Source: Tolypothrix sp. PCC 7712
GTDB taxonomy: Bacteria; Cyanobacteriota; Cyanobacteriia; Cyanobacteriales; Nostocaceae
NCBI RefSeq assembly: GCF_025860405.1
Contig: NZ_CP063785.1
Coordinates: forward strand, 1,612,001 to 1,676,000
Direction: 5' to 3'
DNA length: 64,000 bases
Part shown: in pieces, positions 19,789 through 28,420 of the stretch
Numbering within the stretch: position 1 is the first letter of the stretch
Layout: each line of letters begins with the position of its first letter
Program-made: the position numbers and the translations under genes
Notes under the pieces: model-generated
Told to the model about the DNA's origin: nothing
The model's database searches: none
The model's input: the letters and a program-made list of their open reading frames with translations, nothing else

Positions 19789-20551
19789 GCTTGGAATTAC
19801 ACACACAATATAGTTTGCTTAACGAAAAAAGGGAAAAGGATTGAATTCACCCTTACCCTTTTCCCATTACCCTTTTCCCAAATCATGAGGGAAATGCAAA
19901 ATACTTATCCGAACCGCATTGAACACACACAAGTATATTTACTCAAGTGATGAGCGATCGCTATTTAGTTAAACACCTGCAAAAAATTTTATTTTTTCTA
20001 AAAAAAAATTCCCCCTAAGTAGCAAAAACCGCATTATAATAATTTTTTACAATCACCTTTAATAGTTAATACTCAATTGCGATCGCTAGTATGCTTTGAA
20101 ATTGTAGAAATATGCCTTTTGATTGTAGACGGCTTGCGTGCAACTTATACAATCCAAACAAAAACCTCAATGACTATGACTAGCATTTAAGGGACTTCCA
20201 AATAAAAAAATATCCCAGTATTTATTGTGGGGTGGACATCTTGTCCGCCCAGATTATGTGGCGGGCAAGATGCCCGCCCCACAAGATGGAATAATTTATT
20301 TCTTGGAAATCCCTAATGCAATTTTTTTTGATAGGTAAACCAGCTCGTAGTCAGCACTTTACGTCTAGCTGCGAACTCATCAATATGGATTACCTAGAGC
20401 ATTAATTAACCAGATACTAAGTACAAGAACTTCAAGTTTTTGTAAAAACTTGAAGCAGAATCTTGAAGGCTAAATTATTAACCCGGAATCCGGGTTTATT
20501 GTCATGTAGTTTTGAGTAAATAAGAAAACTAATATTATCAGGAAAAATTTT
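19789..20551. other. Spacer with one MITE, upstream of the Nif11-like gene
   Basis: AT-rich spacer with no gene. It holds purine/pyrimidine mirror tracts at 19828-19882 and the element at 20191-20313. An inverted repeat near 20425-20455 (ACTTCAAGTTTTTGTAAAAACTTGAAGC; stem AACTTCAAGTTTTT-type) and CCCGGAATCCGGG at 20480-20492 are hairpins in the probable leader of the Nif11-like gene. Confidence 0.4.
20191..20313. mobile_element. 123-bp MITE-like element with TAA duplication
   Basis: Left end GGGACTTCCAAATAAAAAAA; right end read inward GGGATTTCCAAGAAATAAAT. TAA flanks both ends (20188-20190, 20314-20316). The core is a palindrome of GTGGGGTGGACATCTTGTCC and GGCGGGCAAGATGCCCGCCC, sharing its first part with the element at 14516-14615. 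No coding capacity. Confidence 0.6.
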
Positions 20552-20788
20552 ATGGCACTAGAACAGGTTAAAGCATTTTATGACCTATTAATGTCAGAAC
20601 CAGCAATTTACGATCAATACCAAAACAAGTGCTGTAGCCGAGGATTTTTTGGCAGTTGTCATTGGGATAAAAGTAAAATTGTGAGATTTGCAGCGACTCA
20701 CGGTTACAACTTCAATGAAAACGAGCTAGACCAAGTATGGTTTGAAACAGAGTCTAATTATGCTGATGATTCTTTGAATTTAGCCTAG
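20552..20788 (+). CDS. Nif11-domain small protein
   Basis: 78 residues beginning MALEQVKAFYDLLMSEPAIY, the typical Nif11 N-terminus. The second half (IVRFAATHGYNFNENELDQVW) matches the Nif11 AxxxGYxFxxxEL region. Between them is a Cys-rich insert, CCSRGFFGSC (27-36), with three cysteines. Nif11 domains occur as small nitrogen-fixation-associated proteins and as leader regions of ribosomally made peptides. No peptide-modifying enzyme is nearby and the sequence ends soon after the domain, so a free-standing Nif11 protein is more likely than a peptide precursor. A ribosome site (CAGGAAAA) precedes the ATG. Confidence 0.75.
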   Translation: MALEQVKAFYDLLMSEPAIYDQYQNKCCSRGFFGSCHWDKSKIVRFAATHGYNFNENELDQVWFETESNYADDSLNLA

Positions 20789-20896
20789 TCGGGAACTTTT
20801 TTCTTAAATTTAAATCTGCTACCTGCTTGCACAGGCGAACTGGTTTTGTTTGTTTATAGCGTAGAAGAATATTGTGTGGAAAATAAGAATTGGTAG

Positions 20897-20927
20897 AAGA
20901 CGCTTTCTTCTATCTAGAAAGCGTCTT
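20897..20927. terminator. Hairpin between convergent genes
   Basis: Perfect 12-bp stem AAGACGCTTTCT / AGAAAGCGTCTT with a 7-base loop, between the ends of the Nif11 gene (plus) and the DUF924 gene (minus). The T-run is weak on both sides, so it is a probable bidirectional terminator rather than a textbook one. Confidence 0.55.
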
Positions 20928-20941
20928 GCAATGAAATTACC

Positions 20942-21517
20942 TTAAAAGGACGAACCAGCCTGCTTTAAAAACTCTATTTCCTCTGGAGTTGAAGGTCGTC
21001 CTAAAATACTATTGCGATGGGGAAACCGCCCAAAGCGCTCAATTATTTCCATGTGGCGAAAGGCATACTTAATAGCACCAGCACTCTCAGGATCGTGACT
21101 AATTTGCTGAAATAGCTTCACACAACGGCGCTGATCCTCTAAATTCTCACTATGCTCAAAGGGTAAATAGATAAACCAGCGTTGTACAGGCAAAAATTCG
21201 CGATCGTACTGTCTCGCCACCGCTTGCTGTGCTGCTGAAAGCGCTTCCCAATCAGTAGCAAAAGCTTCGGGAGTACCGCGAAACATATTCCGGGGAAATT
21301 GATCTAGCAGCAAAATCAAAGCTAAACAAGTTTCTGGTAAATCTACCCAATCATCTAAATATCCCGCAGCTGCTTTTTGGTAATCTTTCAGAAAACGGTT
21401 GGTCATTTCCCGATCAAAATCTGGTGTTTTGCTAAACCAAAAAGTCTGAGGTTTGCCATAACCAGGTTCATCAGGATGACCAAACCAGAATTCCAAAATA
21501 GCTTTTGCCTGTGACAT
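20942..21517 (-). CDS. DUF924 family protein
   Basis: 191 residues. The segments ILEFWFG, FWFSKTPDFDREMTNRF, LDQFPRNMFRGTPEAFATD, and YLPFEHSENLEDQRRCV, plus the C-terminal RFGRFPHRN, are the conserved signatures of DUF924, an all-helical TPR-like family of unknown function found across bacteria and eukaryotes. Length is normal. It is second in a probable two-gene operon, starting 5 bases after the stop of the SRPBCC gene. No signal peptide. No function can be assigned. Confidence 0.88.
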   Translation of the reverse strand: MSQAKAILEFWFGHPDEPGYGKPQTFWFSKTPDFDREMTNRFLKDYQKAAAGYLDDWVDLPETCLALILLLDQFPRNMFRGTPEAFATDWEALSAAQQAVARQYDREFLPVQRWFIYLPFEHSENLEDQRRCVKLFQQISHDPESAGAIKYAFRHMEIIERFGRFPHRNSILGRPSTPEEIEFLKQAGSSF

Positions 21518-21522
21518 TGCTG

Positions 21523-22080
21523 TTATTGACCTTTACAAAGCACTTGCCGCATTTTACGCATATTAGCAGGTAATTCAAAGTTCATTGCTTGTTGGATAAT
21601 AATTGAAGGAATCAAGAGATTGGGAGTGGCTTGCACATTATAAGCAAGCAATGTGCCATTTCCGCAATCTTGTAACTCTAAATTAGCTTTAAAGTCTTCA
21701 AACGTTCCTTTTTCCATCCGAAACTGAATTTGCTGTCCCAAAACTTCCACAACATTCAGATAAATTTCTACCTGTGCTGTGAAAAATAAGAAAGCTTTTT
21801 GTGCAGCTTGGTACAGACGCTTAACTTCTCCTTTAGACACAACCTCACTTTTAGTAATGTCAGGAAAATAATGTACCCAACGGGGGTAGTCAGTTAATTG
21901 TTGCCAAACCTGCGATCGCACTAGTGGAACATACATCCAAGCAGTGACAGCACCACCCCACGCGGTGTGCGATTCCGTTTTTACCAAGATTTCACCCTGT
22001 ATGAGCAATTTTTGCTCGTTTTGACTCCAAGGCATATCTGAACCTTTAATAGTTGAGTCTGAAATTTGAGACGCAGACAT
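21523..22080 (-). CDS. SRPBCC/START-like ligand-binding protein
   Basis: 185 residues. The central region (VTAWMYVPLVRSQVWQQLTDYPRWVHYFPDI, starting about residue 46) is the beta-strand/helix opening of the polyketide cyclase/dehydrase (COG2867-like) SRPBCC fold, and the C-terminal long helix (about 160-183) closes the ligand pocket. No signal peptide. It is first in a two-gene unit with the DUF924 gene. Ligand unknown. The start at ATG 22080 is the first of two; the internal Met16 (MPWSQNEQ) is an alternative. Confidence 0.75.
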   Translation of the reverse strand: MSASQISDSTIKGSDMPWSQNEQKLLIQGEILVKTESHTAWGGAVTAWMYVPLVRSQVWQQLTDYPRWVHYFPDITKSEVVSKGEVKRLYQAAQKAFLFFTAQVEIYLNVVEVLGQQIQFRMEKGTFEDFKANLELQDCGNGTLLAYNVQATPNLLIPSIIIQQAMNFELPANMRKMRQVLCKGQ

Positions 22081-22399
22081 ATTTCCTACCTTGACTCCTC
22101 AACTTATCCACATATATTTGAACTGCAAACCTACAAACTGGATCGAGTTCAACCCCTTAAATTCTAGTTGCAGTTCAACAGATCTATTTTCCGGAAATAG
22201 TGATTTCTCAGTAAATTTTTAGTGAATATACTGAGAGAATATGTATTTTAGATGAAGCAAATTTAAATAAAATATTGAAACGCTTTTACGCGAGTCACAC
22301 TATTAAGTAAAAAAGGAAATTTATAAAGGATAGAATGGCACAAAGATTATCAAATATGCAAGTTACTTTCAAAAAATATTGATATTCAAGGAAAAATAG
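22081..22399. other. Divergent spacer
   Basis: AT-rich region between divergent genes; no gene and no recognised operator. Probably holds both promoters. Confidence 0.35.
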
Positions 22400-22594
22400 A
22401 TGAGTCAATCTTCTTTAAATCGTAGATTAACCCAAGTTTTCGGTATCCTCTTAGGCATGGGAATAGCCGTATGGTTGCTGAGAGGGTTTGGGGTTCTGAC
22501 TTTTCTCCCTGGTGGCATTATTTGGCTGTTATTTCTAGCAGCGATCGCAGTTGCAATTCTCAGTTACGTGCAAAAAACTTGGTGGCGGTTTTAG
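22400..22594 (+). CDS. Small hydrophobic membrane protein
   Basis: 64 residues with two adjacent membrane segments (about 12-30 and 35-57) and a short basic N-terminus (NRRL), ending in YVQKTWWRF. The ribosome site AAGGAAAA lies before the ATG. Small two-helix proteins like this are widely conserved in cyanobacteria, but I do not know a function. Confidence 0.65.
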   Translation: MSQSSLNRRLTQVFGILLGMGIAVWLLRGFGVLTFLPGGIIWLLFLAAIAVAILSYVQKTWWRF

Positions 22595-22675
22595 GGGATT
22601 GGGGAATGAGGGAGAAAAGGGGGAAAGGGGAGAAATTCCCATTACCAATTACCAATTACCTATTACCCAAAGACA
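22594..22675. repeat. G-rich tract and ATTACC repeats
   Basis: A purine-rich tract followed by three ACCAATT/ACCTATT-type 7-bp units (about 22640-22668). Same general class as the other heptamer arrays, short and degenerate. Confidence 0.5.
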
Positions 22676-22765
22676 AATGATAAACCCCCTCCCCAGTTAG
22701 TGATGGATGGTAGGAAGCCTATGGTAAAGTGCAGCAAAATCGGCAATTTACCAGGAGAAAGTACA

Positions 22766-22927
22766 ATGTCTAAGTACATTTGTAGTGTCTGTGGCTATGA
22801 ATACGACCCCGAAGTAGGCGATCCAGATAGTGGGGTAGAACCAGGCACAACTTTTGAAGAAATATCCGATGATTGGGTATGTCCGGTTTGCGGCGCTGCG
22901 AAAGAAGAATTTGAACCAGCAGAATAA
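22766..22927 (+). CDS. Rubredoxin
   Basis: 53-residue electron carrier with a single Fe(SCys)4 centre: [20 protein letters not shown] and VCPVCG supply the four cysteines in two CxxCG knuckles. There is no C-terminal membrane helix, unlike the photosystem-associated RubA type, so this is the soluble form. The ATG at 22766 has the ribosome site CAGGAGAAA; upstream in-frame starts would add unrelated residues. The downstream gene is a flavoprotein in the same direction, a possible but unproven redox partner. Confidence 0.95.
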   Translation: MSKYICSVCGYEYDPEVGDPDSGVEPGTTFEEISDDWVCPVCGAAKEEFEPAE

Positions 22928-22967
22928 GTGTGAAAATCACAGCTAGTACAAGTCGGCGTAAATAGCG

Positions 22968-23006
22968 CAAAGTTGGCGGTGTCGGTTTCCGTCCCGCCAA
23001 ACTTTG
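22968..23006. repeat. GC-rich hairpin downstream of rubredoxin
   Basis: CAAAGTTGGCGG (22968-22979) pairs with CCGCC-A-AACTTTG (22994-23006), a 12-bp stem with one bulged A and a GC-rich 14-base loop. No following T-run, so it is an unusual terminator, a processing signal or a repeat element. Confidence 0.5.
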
Positions 23007-23063
23007 TAAGAGAAACAGCCCATCTGTAATTGCTAAAAGGCTTGTGCTATAACTATGTCTTTC

Positions 23064-23089
23064 TTTTGACTTTTGACTTTTGACTTTTG
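23064..23089. repeat. TTTTGAC heptamer array
   Basis: Almost four perfect 7-bp units of TTTTGAC upstream of the flavoprotein gene. Confidence 0.75.
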
Positions 23090-23121
23090 CCTTGTTGTAC
23101 TAGGCTAGAAAGTAGTTGTGA

Positions 23122-24378
23122 TTGAGACCGATTGTAAACTTGTTACCGTTGAAAGTTGTAGTTATTGGGGGCGGGGCTGCGGGATTTTTTGGTGCGATCG
23201 CTTGCGCTAATGCTAATCCTCATGCCCAAGTTATTTTATTAGAAGCCAGCCGTCAGCCACTAGCAAAAGTCCGCATTTCTGGTGGTGGACGCTGTAATGT
23301 CACTCATGCTTGCTTTGAACCCGAGAGGCTGGTGCAAAATTACCCCAGAGGCGAAAAAGCCTTGCGGGGTGCTTTTTCGCGCTTTCTACCCCAAGATACA
23401 ATAGCTTGGTTTGCTAAACGCGGAGTCACGCTGAAAACTGAATCTGATGGGCGGATGTTTCCTATCACCGATAGTTCAGAAACTATTGTTGAATGTTTGA
23501 TGAATGCAGCCACCAACGCTGGGGTAGAACTGCGTGTTGGGACACCTGTGGTTGCAGTCAAACGAGAAACTGAGACAACAGGGTTTGAGATAATTTTGAA
23601 GTCGGGAGAGAAGCTAAAGTGCGATCGCTTACTCCTTGCCACAGGTAGCAGCCTGGTAGGGTATAAAATTGCCCAGGAGTTAGGTCATCAAATTGTATCG
23701 CCTGTCCCTTCCTTATTTACCTTCAATATTCCCGATCAACAATTAAGAGCATTAGCCGGAATCAGTGTTAACCCCGTACAGTTGCGTTTGCCTATGAGTG
23801 GTAAAGCTGCTTTACAACAAACTGGATCTGTACTGATTACTCATTGGGGTTTAAGTGGCCCCGCAGTTTTGAAGCTTTCAGCTTGGGGTGCGAGAGTCTT
23901 ATATGAAAGCCGCTATCAATCGAAATTACTCATTAATTGGCTACCTGATTTGTCACCAGAACAAGTAAAGGAAAAAATCTTAGCTGTCAAAACTGAATGG
24001 GGAAAGCGACCGATTGCTCTACATCGTGGCGTTGACTTACCGCACCGTCTCTGGCAATATATTCTTACGCGTGTAGGTATAACTACAGAATACCGATGGG
24101 CAGAACTGTCTAACAAAACTTTAAACAAGATGTTGGCAGAGCTGACTCAAGGAGAATACTTAATTGCAGGTAAAGGAGCCTTTAAAGAAGAGTTTGTTAC
24201 CTGTGGAGGTGTTAATCTTAAAGAAGTCAACTTTAAAACAATGGAAAGTAAGTTGATTCCAGGTTTTTACTTTGCAGGGGAAGTGTTAGATATAGATGGC
24301 GTGACAGGTGGGTTTAACTTCCAAAGTGCTTGGACTACTGCACATCTAGCTGGTATATCCATAGGAATGAATAATTAA
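23122..24378 (+). CDS. HI0933/BaiN-family FAD-dependent oxidoreductase
   Basis: Up to 418 residues. The N-terminal dinucleotide-binding fold is VVVIGGGAAGFFGAIACA, followed by the family motif KVRISGGGRCNVTHA, a second conserved glycine segment LLLATGSSLVGYKIA, and the C-terminal VTCGGVNLKEVNFKTMESK...GFYFAGEVLDIDGVTGG, all hallmarks of this flavoprotein family. Enzymatic role is not established for most members. The start is uncertain: only TTG codons are available near 23122-23150; 23122 is the longest and adds about ten residues before the beta strand. Some cyanobacterial members are annotated as aminoacetone oxidase-like or as NAD(P)/FAD oxidoreductase. Confidence 0.88.
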   Translation: MRPIVNLLPLKVVVIGGGAAGFFGAIACANANPHAQVILLEASRQPLAKVRISGGGRCNVTHACFEPERLVQNYPRGEKALRGAFSRFLPQDTIAWFAKRGVTLKTESDGRMFPITDSSETIVECLMNAATNAGVELRVGTPVVAVKRETETTGFEIILKSGEKLKCDRLLLATGSSLVGYKIAQELGHQIVSPVPSLFTFNIPDQQLRALAGISVNPVQLRLPMSGKAALQQTGSVLITHWGLSGPAVLKLSAWGARVLYESRYQSKLLINWLPDLSPEQVKEKILAVKTEWGKRPIALHRGVDLPHRLWQYILTRVGITTEYRWAELSNKTLNKMLAELTQGEYLIAGKGAFKEEFVTCGGVNLKEVNFKTMESKLIPGFYFAGEVLDIDGVTGGFNFQSAWTTAHLAGISIGMNN

Positions 24379-25198
24379 GTTTTACTTAACTTAACAATTA
24401 GTTTTAGTAATTGTTCGGTAATTCTAGCATAAATACGTAATTAAAAATCTTCTTTATATTATCAACATAAAATAAATTTGGTGAGACATAAAAATTAAAT
24501 ACTCGGTAAAGATGCAGTGAATTTTGTAGGTATGCGAGCTAGAAATGTTAACTTCTAACTAGCGAACGCTCTTTCATGCGAAACCAAAAGTCGAGTTAGA
24601 TGAAACAGATAGCTCTAAACACCAGGGACAATCTACCTACTGAAGTTCATCCCCCTCTCGAGATAGATTCATCAATTGTTAATTTGGTGAGACAATATCT
24701 AAGTAGTATTACCAGTTGGGGAGGCAAGTTCAGTAAGCTCTTTAATGAGATATTCGGAGGCTATGATGTGGGAATTACATTCTGCCAACCGGATATATGT
24801 TACCTCTTGCCAGCAACATAGTTTAGCTAATGCCTGACAATTGCTATAGCTAGAGCGAAAAGGCAATGTGGCAACCAAAACCTTAATTACTATAGTTAAG
24901 TAATGGATAAGCAAGCCACAAAAACCAAGAGGAAACCATAAATACTTACGTCTTGCTACTACGTAAAGTTTGAATTAAGAACTAATAAATAACCAGTTTA
25001 GCAGTCTCTTCGGCTGTAAATTTTCTACAAATTGAAGAGCAAGAACTCCTTGTGCATATATAAATTATTTGCACCTTGCTGCTGAACATAATTGCAGTGC
25101 TTACTTAACCTCGCACTCAAGTTTTTAATCAACCTAACTCAAGTTGCAATTCAGCAAACAAATATCCTTGCTGACTGAGAATAATCAAACTAAAGTTT
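24379..25198. other. Spacer upstream of the exopolysaccharide locus
   Basis: 820 bases, AT-rich. A 73-codon frame at 24600-24821 (plus) has no good ribosome site and no recognised family. The region should contain the main promoter for the downstream polysaccharide genes; no specific operator recognised. Confidence 0.4.
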
Positions 25199-26638
25199 AT
25201 GACAATAAAAACTGTAACTAATGCCCCCTTCAGAGAGGCACCACTAGACTTACGCGCATCTGTACCTATTAGGCTAAGAAAGGGCTTATGGTGGCTACGA
25301 TTCCTCACTCTAGGTTTACTAGACTCCACAGTTCTATTCCTAGCTTGGATATTGGCTAAATATCATACTGATGCTGTAGATTTCACTTGGCAAATACCAA
25401 GCACTTTTTCACCAATACTCATGACTATTGCTATTCAAATAGTAGCATTAGCCATTCAAGGTAATTATCAACCTGGAAAAAAGCGTTACGACTATTTAAA
25501 TATTCTCAAAACATTAACTTTTGCCCACGGATTAATACTAGCTTTTGTATTTTTATACCAACCTGATGTTGAAATTTCTCGTACAACATTAATCTGGTCT
25601 TGGTTGCTCAGTACATCTTTAGTTAGTCTGGGCAGATTTGCCACAAATCTGACACTTGAACATCTTCGTCATCGCAAAATATTAGGACAGTCTTATGTTT
25701 TTATTATTTGCGATCCCGAAGATACCGAAAAGTTTATCAGCCTGATCAAAAAAGAAAAGCGTTACATCATCTGCGGAACTGCTAGTCCCAGATGTTTAGA
25801 TCGTTACTATCGCCAAGAGACTTTAGAAAAACTCAATGATTTAGGCGTAACTGAAGTATTTATTGCTTGGAATGCCATCAAAAATAGAATGTTTATCCGT
25901 TGGCTATTTCAGTCATCTGGCATCCTGGTACATCTTTTGTCAGCGGAAATCAAAAACATTTATAGAAATGTAGAATTTAATGAGATTGGTGGCGTAACTT
26001 GTCTTAGCTTAGATTGCCCCATCATCACAGCCAAGGACTTTTGGATCAAAAGAAGTTTGGATTTTTGTTTAGCAGCAATCTTAATATTTTTGTTATCCCC
26101 AATTTTTCTGGCAATTTCTATAGCCATCAAGTTAGATTCTCCCGGCACAGTATTTTATCGACAAACCCGCATTGGTTTACGTGGCAGACCTTTCAAAGTA
26201 TGGAAATTCCGAACAATGAGATCGGATGCAGAGAAACTGCAAAGAGAGTTAGAGGCATTAAACGAGACTAAAGATGGAATCATTTTTAAGATTAAAAATG
26301 ACCCTCGCATTACCCGTGTAGGCTCATTCCTGCGTCGTTATAGCCTAGATGAAATCCCTCAACTTTTTAACATTCTTTGCGGAGAAATGAGTTTGGTTGG
26401 CCCTAGACCTTTACCTACCAGAGATGTAGATAAATTTTCTGAACATCATTTTATCCGTCATGATGTTTTACCTGGGATTACAGGTCTTTGGCAAGTTTCA
26501 GGCAGATCCAATATCTTAGATTTTGAACAAGTAATCCAGATGGATCTTAGCTACATTGAACATTGGTCACTTTGGCTAGATTTTGAAATTTTGTTCAAAA
26601 CAGTCAAAGTAGTTTTGACTAAAGAAGGCGCTTATTAA
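25199..26638 (+). CDS. Polyprenyl-phosphate sugar-1-phosphate transferase (EPS initiation)
   Basis: 479-residue integral membrane enzyme that starts polysaccharide repeat-unit synthesis by moving a sugar-1-phosphate onto undecaprenyl phosphate. The N-terminal half has about four membrane helices (about 35-130) and a nucleotide-binding-like CoA_binding_3 region; the C-terminal bacterial sugar transferase domain (about 285-479) shows SLDFCLAAILIFLLSPIFL, TVFYRQTRIGLRGRPFKVWK, FRTMRSDAE, DEIPQLFNILCGEMSLVGPR and PGITGLWQVSGRS. This is the first gene of the cluster and fixes its class (Wzx/Wzy type). The sugar moved (glucose or galactose are common) cannot be read from sequence. Confidence 0.93.
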   Translation: MTIKTVTNAPFREAPLDLRASVPIRLRKGLWWLRFLTLGLLDSTVLFLAWILAKYHTDAVDFTWQIPSTFSPILMTIAIQIVALAIQGNYQPGKKRYDYLNILKTLTFAHGLILAFVFLYQPDVEISRTTLIWSWLLSTSLVSLGRFATNLTLEHLRHRKILGQSYVFIICDPEDTEKFISLIKKEKRYIICGTASPRCLDRYYRQETLEKLNDLGVTEVFIAWNAIKNRMFIRWLFQSSGILVHLLSAEIKNIYRNVEFNEIGGVTCLSLDCPIITAKDFWIKRSLDFCLAAILIFLLSPIFLAISIAIKLDSPGTVFYRQTRIGLRGRPFKVWKFRTMRSDAEKLQRELEALNETKDGIIFKIKNDPRITRVGSFLRRYSLDEIPQLFNILCGEMSLVGPRPLPTRDVDKFSEHHFIRHDVLPGITGLWQVSGRSNILDFEQVIQMDLSYIEHWSLWLDFEILFKTVKVVLTKEGAY

Positions 26639-26813
26639 ACTCTATTAATTAGCAATACTGAGTACTCACACTATCCAGAAATATTAACTTGTGGAAGATA
26701 GCAAAATATCTAAAGCAAGTCACAAAACTGCGGTAGCTTCTGTATAAATCTAGTCTAAATATTCCATACCGAGTTTTACTCAAAAAAACAAAATCACACC
26801 AAAAATATAGATA

Positions 26814-28247
26814 ATGGGAAAGACAAAAGTTCTCATCAATTCTCTGTCACTTTTAATAAATCGTCTGGCACAAGGAGTTACAACTTTTGTCTTAACTGCG
26901 GCTATAGCTCGTAATTTGGGAGCTTACGCTTTAGGTCAATACCTATTAGCAATTAGCTATTACTATATCTTTGTTAACCTTGCTTCTCAAGGTTTAAAGA
27001 CTTTGTTTACGCGAGAACTTTCCCGTTCGCCAGAAGAAACTCCTGTTTATCTCGTGAGTGGGACTTTGTTGCAGCTAATTCTCAGCTTTATTGGCTACTT
27101 AGGACTTGTAGTTTGGGTATTTTTGTTACCCTATAGCGCTGACACATCAATTGTTTGTTACGTTATGGGTTTAGCTATTTTGCCCTTTGCGCTTTCTAAC
27201 ATTACAGAAGCGATTTTCCAAGCCCAAGAAAAAATGCATTTAATTACGATCTCAACAGTACCAATTTACATCCTGCGTTTATTGGTAATGCTTTGGGTTA
27301 TGCAAATGCGTTATGGAGTAGTACATATTGCGGGTATATTAGTAATTTCTGAATTATTAATTACTATAATTCAGTGGATTTTACTCACTAGAATGATTCA
27401 ACCTCAATGGCAAATTAAGCGAGACTTTATTTTCAATACTATCAAAGCTGCTCGGACATTTTTTGCTCTTGAAGGTGTAGGAATTATTGCTGGTAAGTTA
27501 GACGTACTCATACTCTCCCTGTTAGGGAATGAGTTTTTAATAGGTCTTTATGGCGCTGTTACACAATTGATGCAGCCATTTTATATTGTTGCCAATAGTG
27601 CAAATATGGCAGCCTTTCCCCGTATGTCTAAGGCAGTATATTTGGGTAAAGAAGAACAAAGAGAATCTACAGAAAATATTATTGAGCTTCTACTTTGTAT
27701 GGGGTTACCTTTTGCATTAGGATTGTGGTTCTTTGGCAAAGATTTATTATTATTTGTTTATAAAGATCAAAGCTTTTTACAAGCAGATACAATTCTACAT
27801 CTGATTTCATTAGGAATTATTGCAGGTACATTTTCTAAAGCACTCAGTTATTTGTTAATAGCTAACGGTCTAGAGAAGTTTAATCTTTTAGAAGTTGCTT
27901 TAACATCTACAGTTGGAGGATTAGCAGGGATAGTATTTATTTCACAGTATAAGTTATTAGGTGCCGCATTGATGGGGTTGGTGATGTCTTTAGTAAACTT
28001 TAGTTTATATATGTATGTTACATATCGCCGTCTCTTTTCATTGCGTCTATGGAATGTCCTGCGTCGTCCACTACTAATTACATTTTTAATGTTAATTGTA
28101 TTTGTGCTATTAGAAAAGCTCAATTTAGATTTCTTAGTAATTTTAATTGCATCAATCTGTGCTTACGGCTTATTAATGGGTGCAATGACTGTGCAACAAT
28201 TAGGAGGTATTCATAAAATCAGGCAGAAAATATTTAAAGAAGGCTAA
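26814..28247 (+). CDS. Wzx-type oligosaccharide flippase
   Basis: 477-residue membrane protein of the MOP/MATE-like polysaccharide transporter family, with 12-14 hydrophobic helices spread over the whole length. The N-terminal NRLAQGVTTFVLTAAIARNLGAYALGQY is the typical first helix pair of Wzx proteins. It would flip the lipid-linked repeat unit across the inner membrane before polymerisation. It lies 175 bases after the sugar transferase, same direction. The ligand cannot be read from sequence. Confidence 0.88.
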   Translation: MGKTKVLINSLSLLINRLAQGVTTFVLTAAIARNLGAYALGQYLLAISYYYIFVNLASQGLKTLFTRELSRSPEETPVYLVSGTLLQLILSFIGYLGLVVWVFLLPYSADTSIVCYVMGLAILPFALSNITEAIFQAQEKMHLITISTVPIYILRLLVMLWVMQMRYGVVHIAGILVISELLITIIQWILLTRMIQPQWQIKRDFIFNTIKAARTFFALEGVGIIAGKLDVLILSLLGNEFLIGLYGAVTQLMQPFYIVANSANMAAFPRMSKAVYLGKEEQRESTENIIELLLCMGLPFALGLWFFGKDLLLFVYKDQSFLQADTILHLISLGIIAGTFSKALSYLLIANGLEKFNLLEVALTSTVGGLAGIVFISQYKLLGAALMGLVMSLVNFSLYMYVTYRRLFSLRLWNVLRRPLLITFLMLIVFVLLEKLNLDFLVILIASICAYGLLMGAMTVQQLGGIHKIRQKIFKEG

Positions 28248-28258
28248 TTAACAGTATT

Positions 28259-28283
28259 TTTAACGATATCTCATGTCGTTAAA
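28259..28283 (+). other. Hairpin after the flippase gene
   Basis: TTTAACGA / TCGTTAAA, 8-bp stem with a 9-base loop, 12 bases after the flippase stop. No T-run follows, so if it acts it may be an attenuator or RNA-stability element. Confidence 0.35.
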
Positions 28284-28420
28284 GATTAAATTTATTTGTT
28301 TACTGTCAAATAGCCAAAAATCAAAATGTTAGAGATGAGGTTACTCAATTACTAATACATAATAATTAAAATCTCAAGCATTTCATCCATTTTTTTAATT
28401 AAAATTTAATTGTAAATCAA

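Noticed and set aside
24600..24821. 73-codon plus-strand frame upstream of the polysaccharide locus
   Set aside because: No good ribosome site, no recognised family, and composition like the spacer. A real small gene is possible but unsupported.
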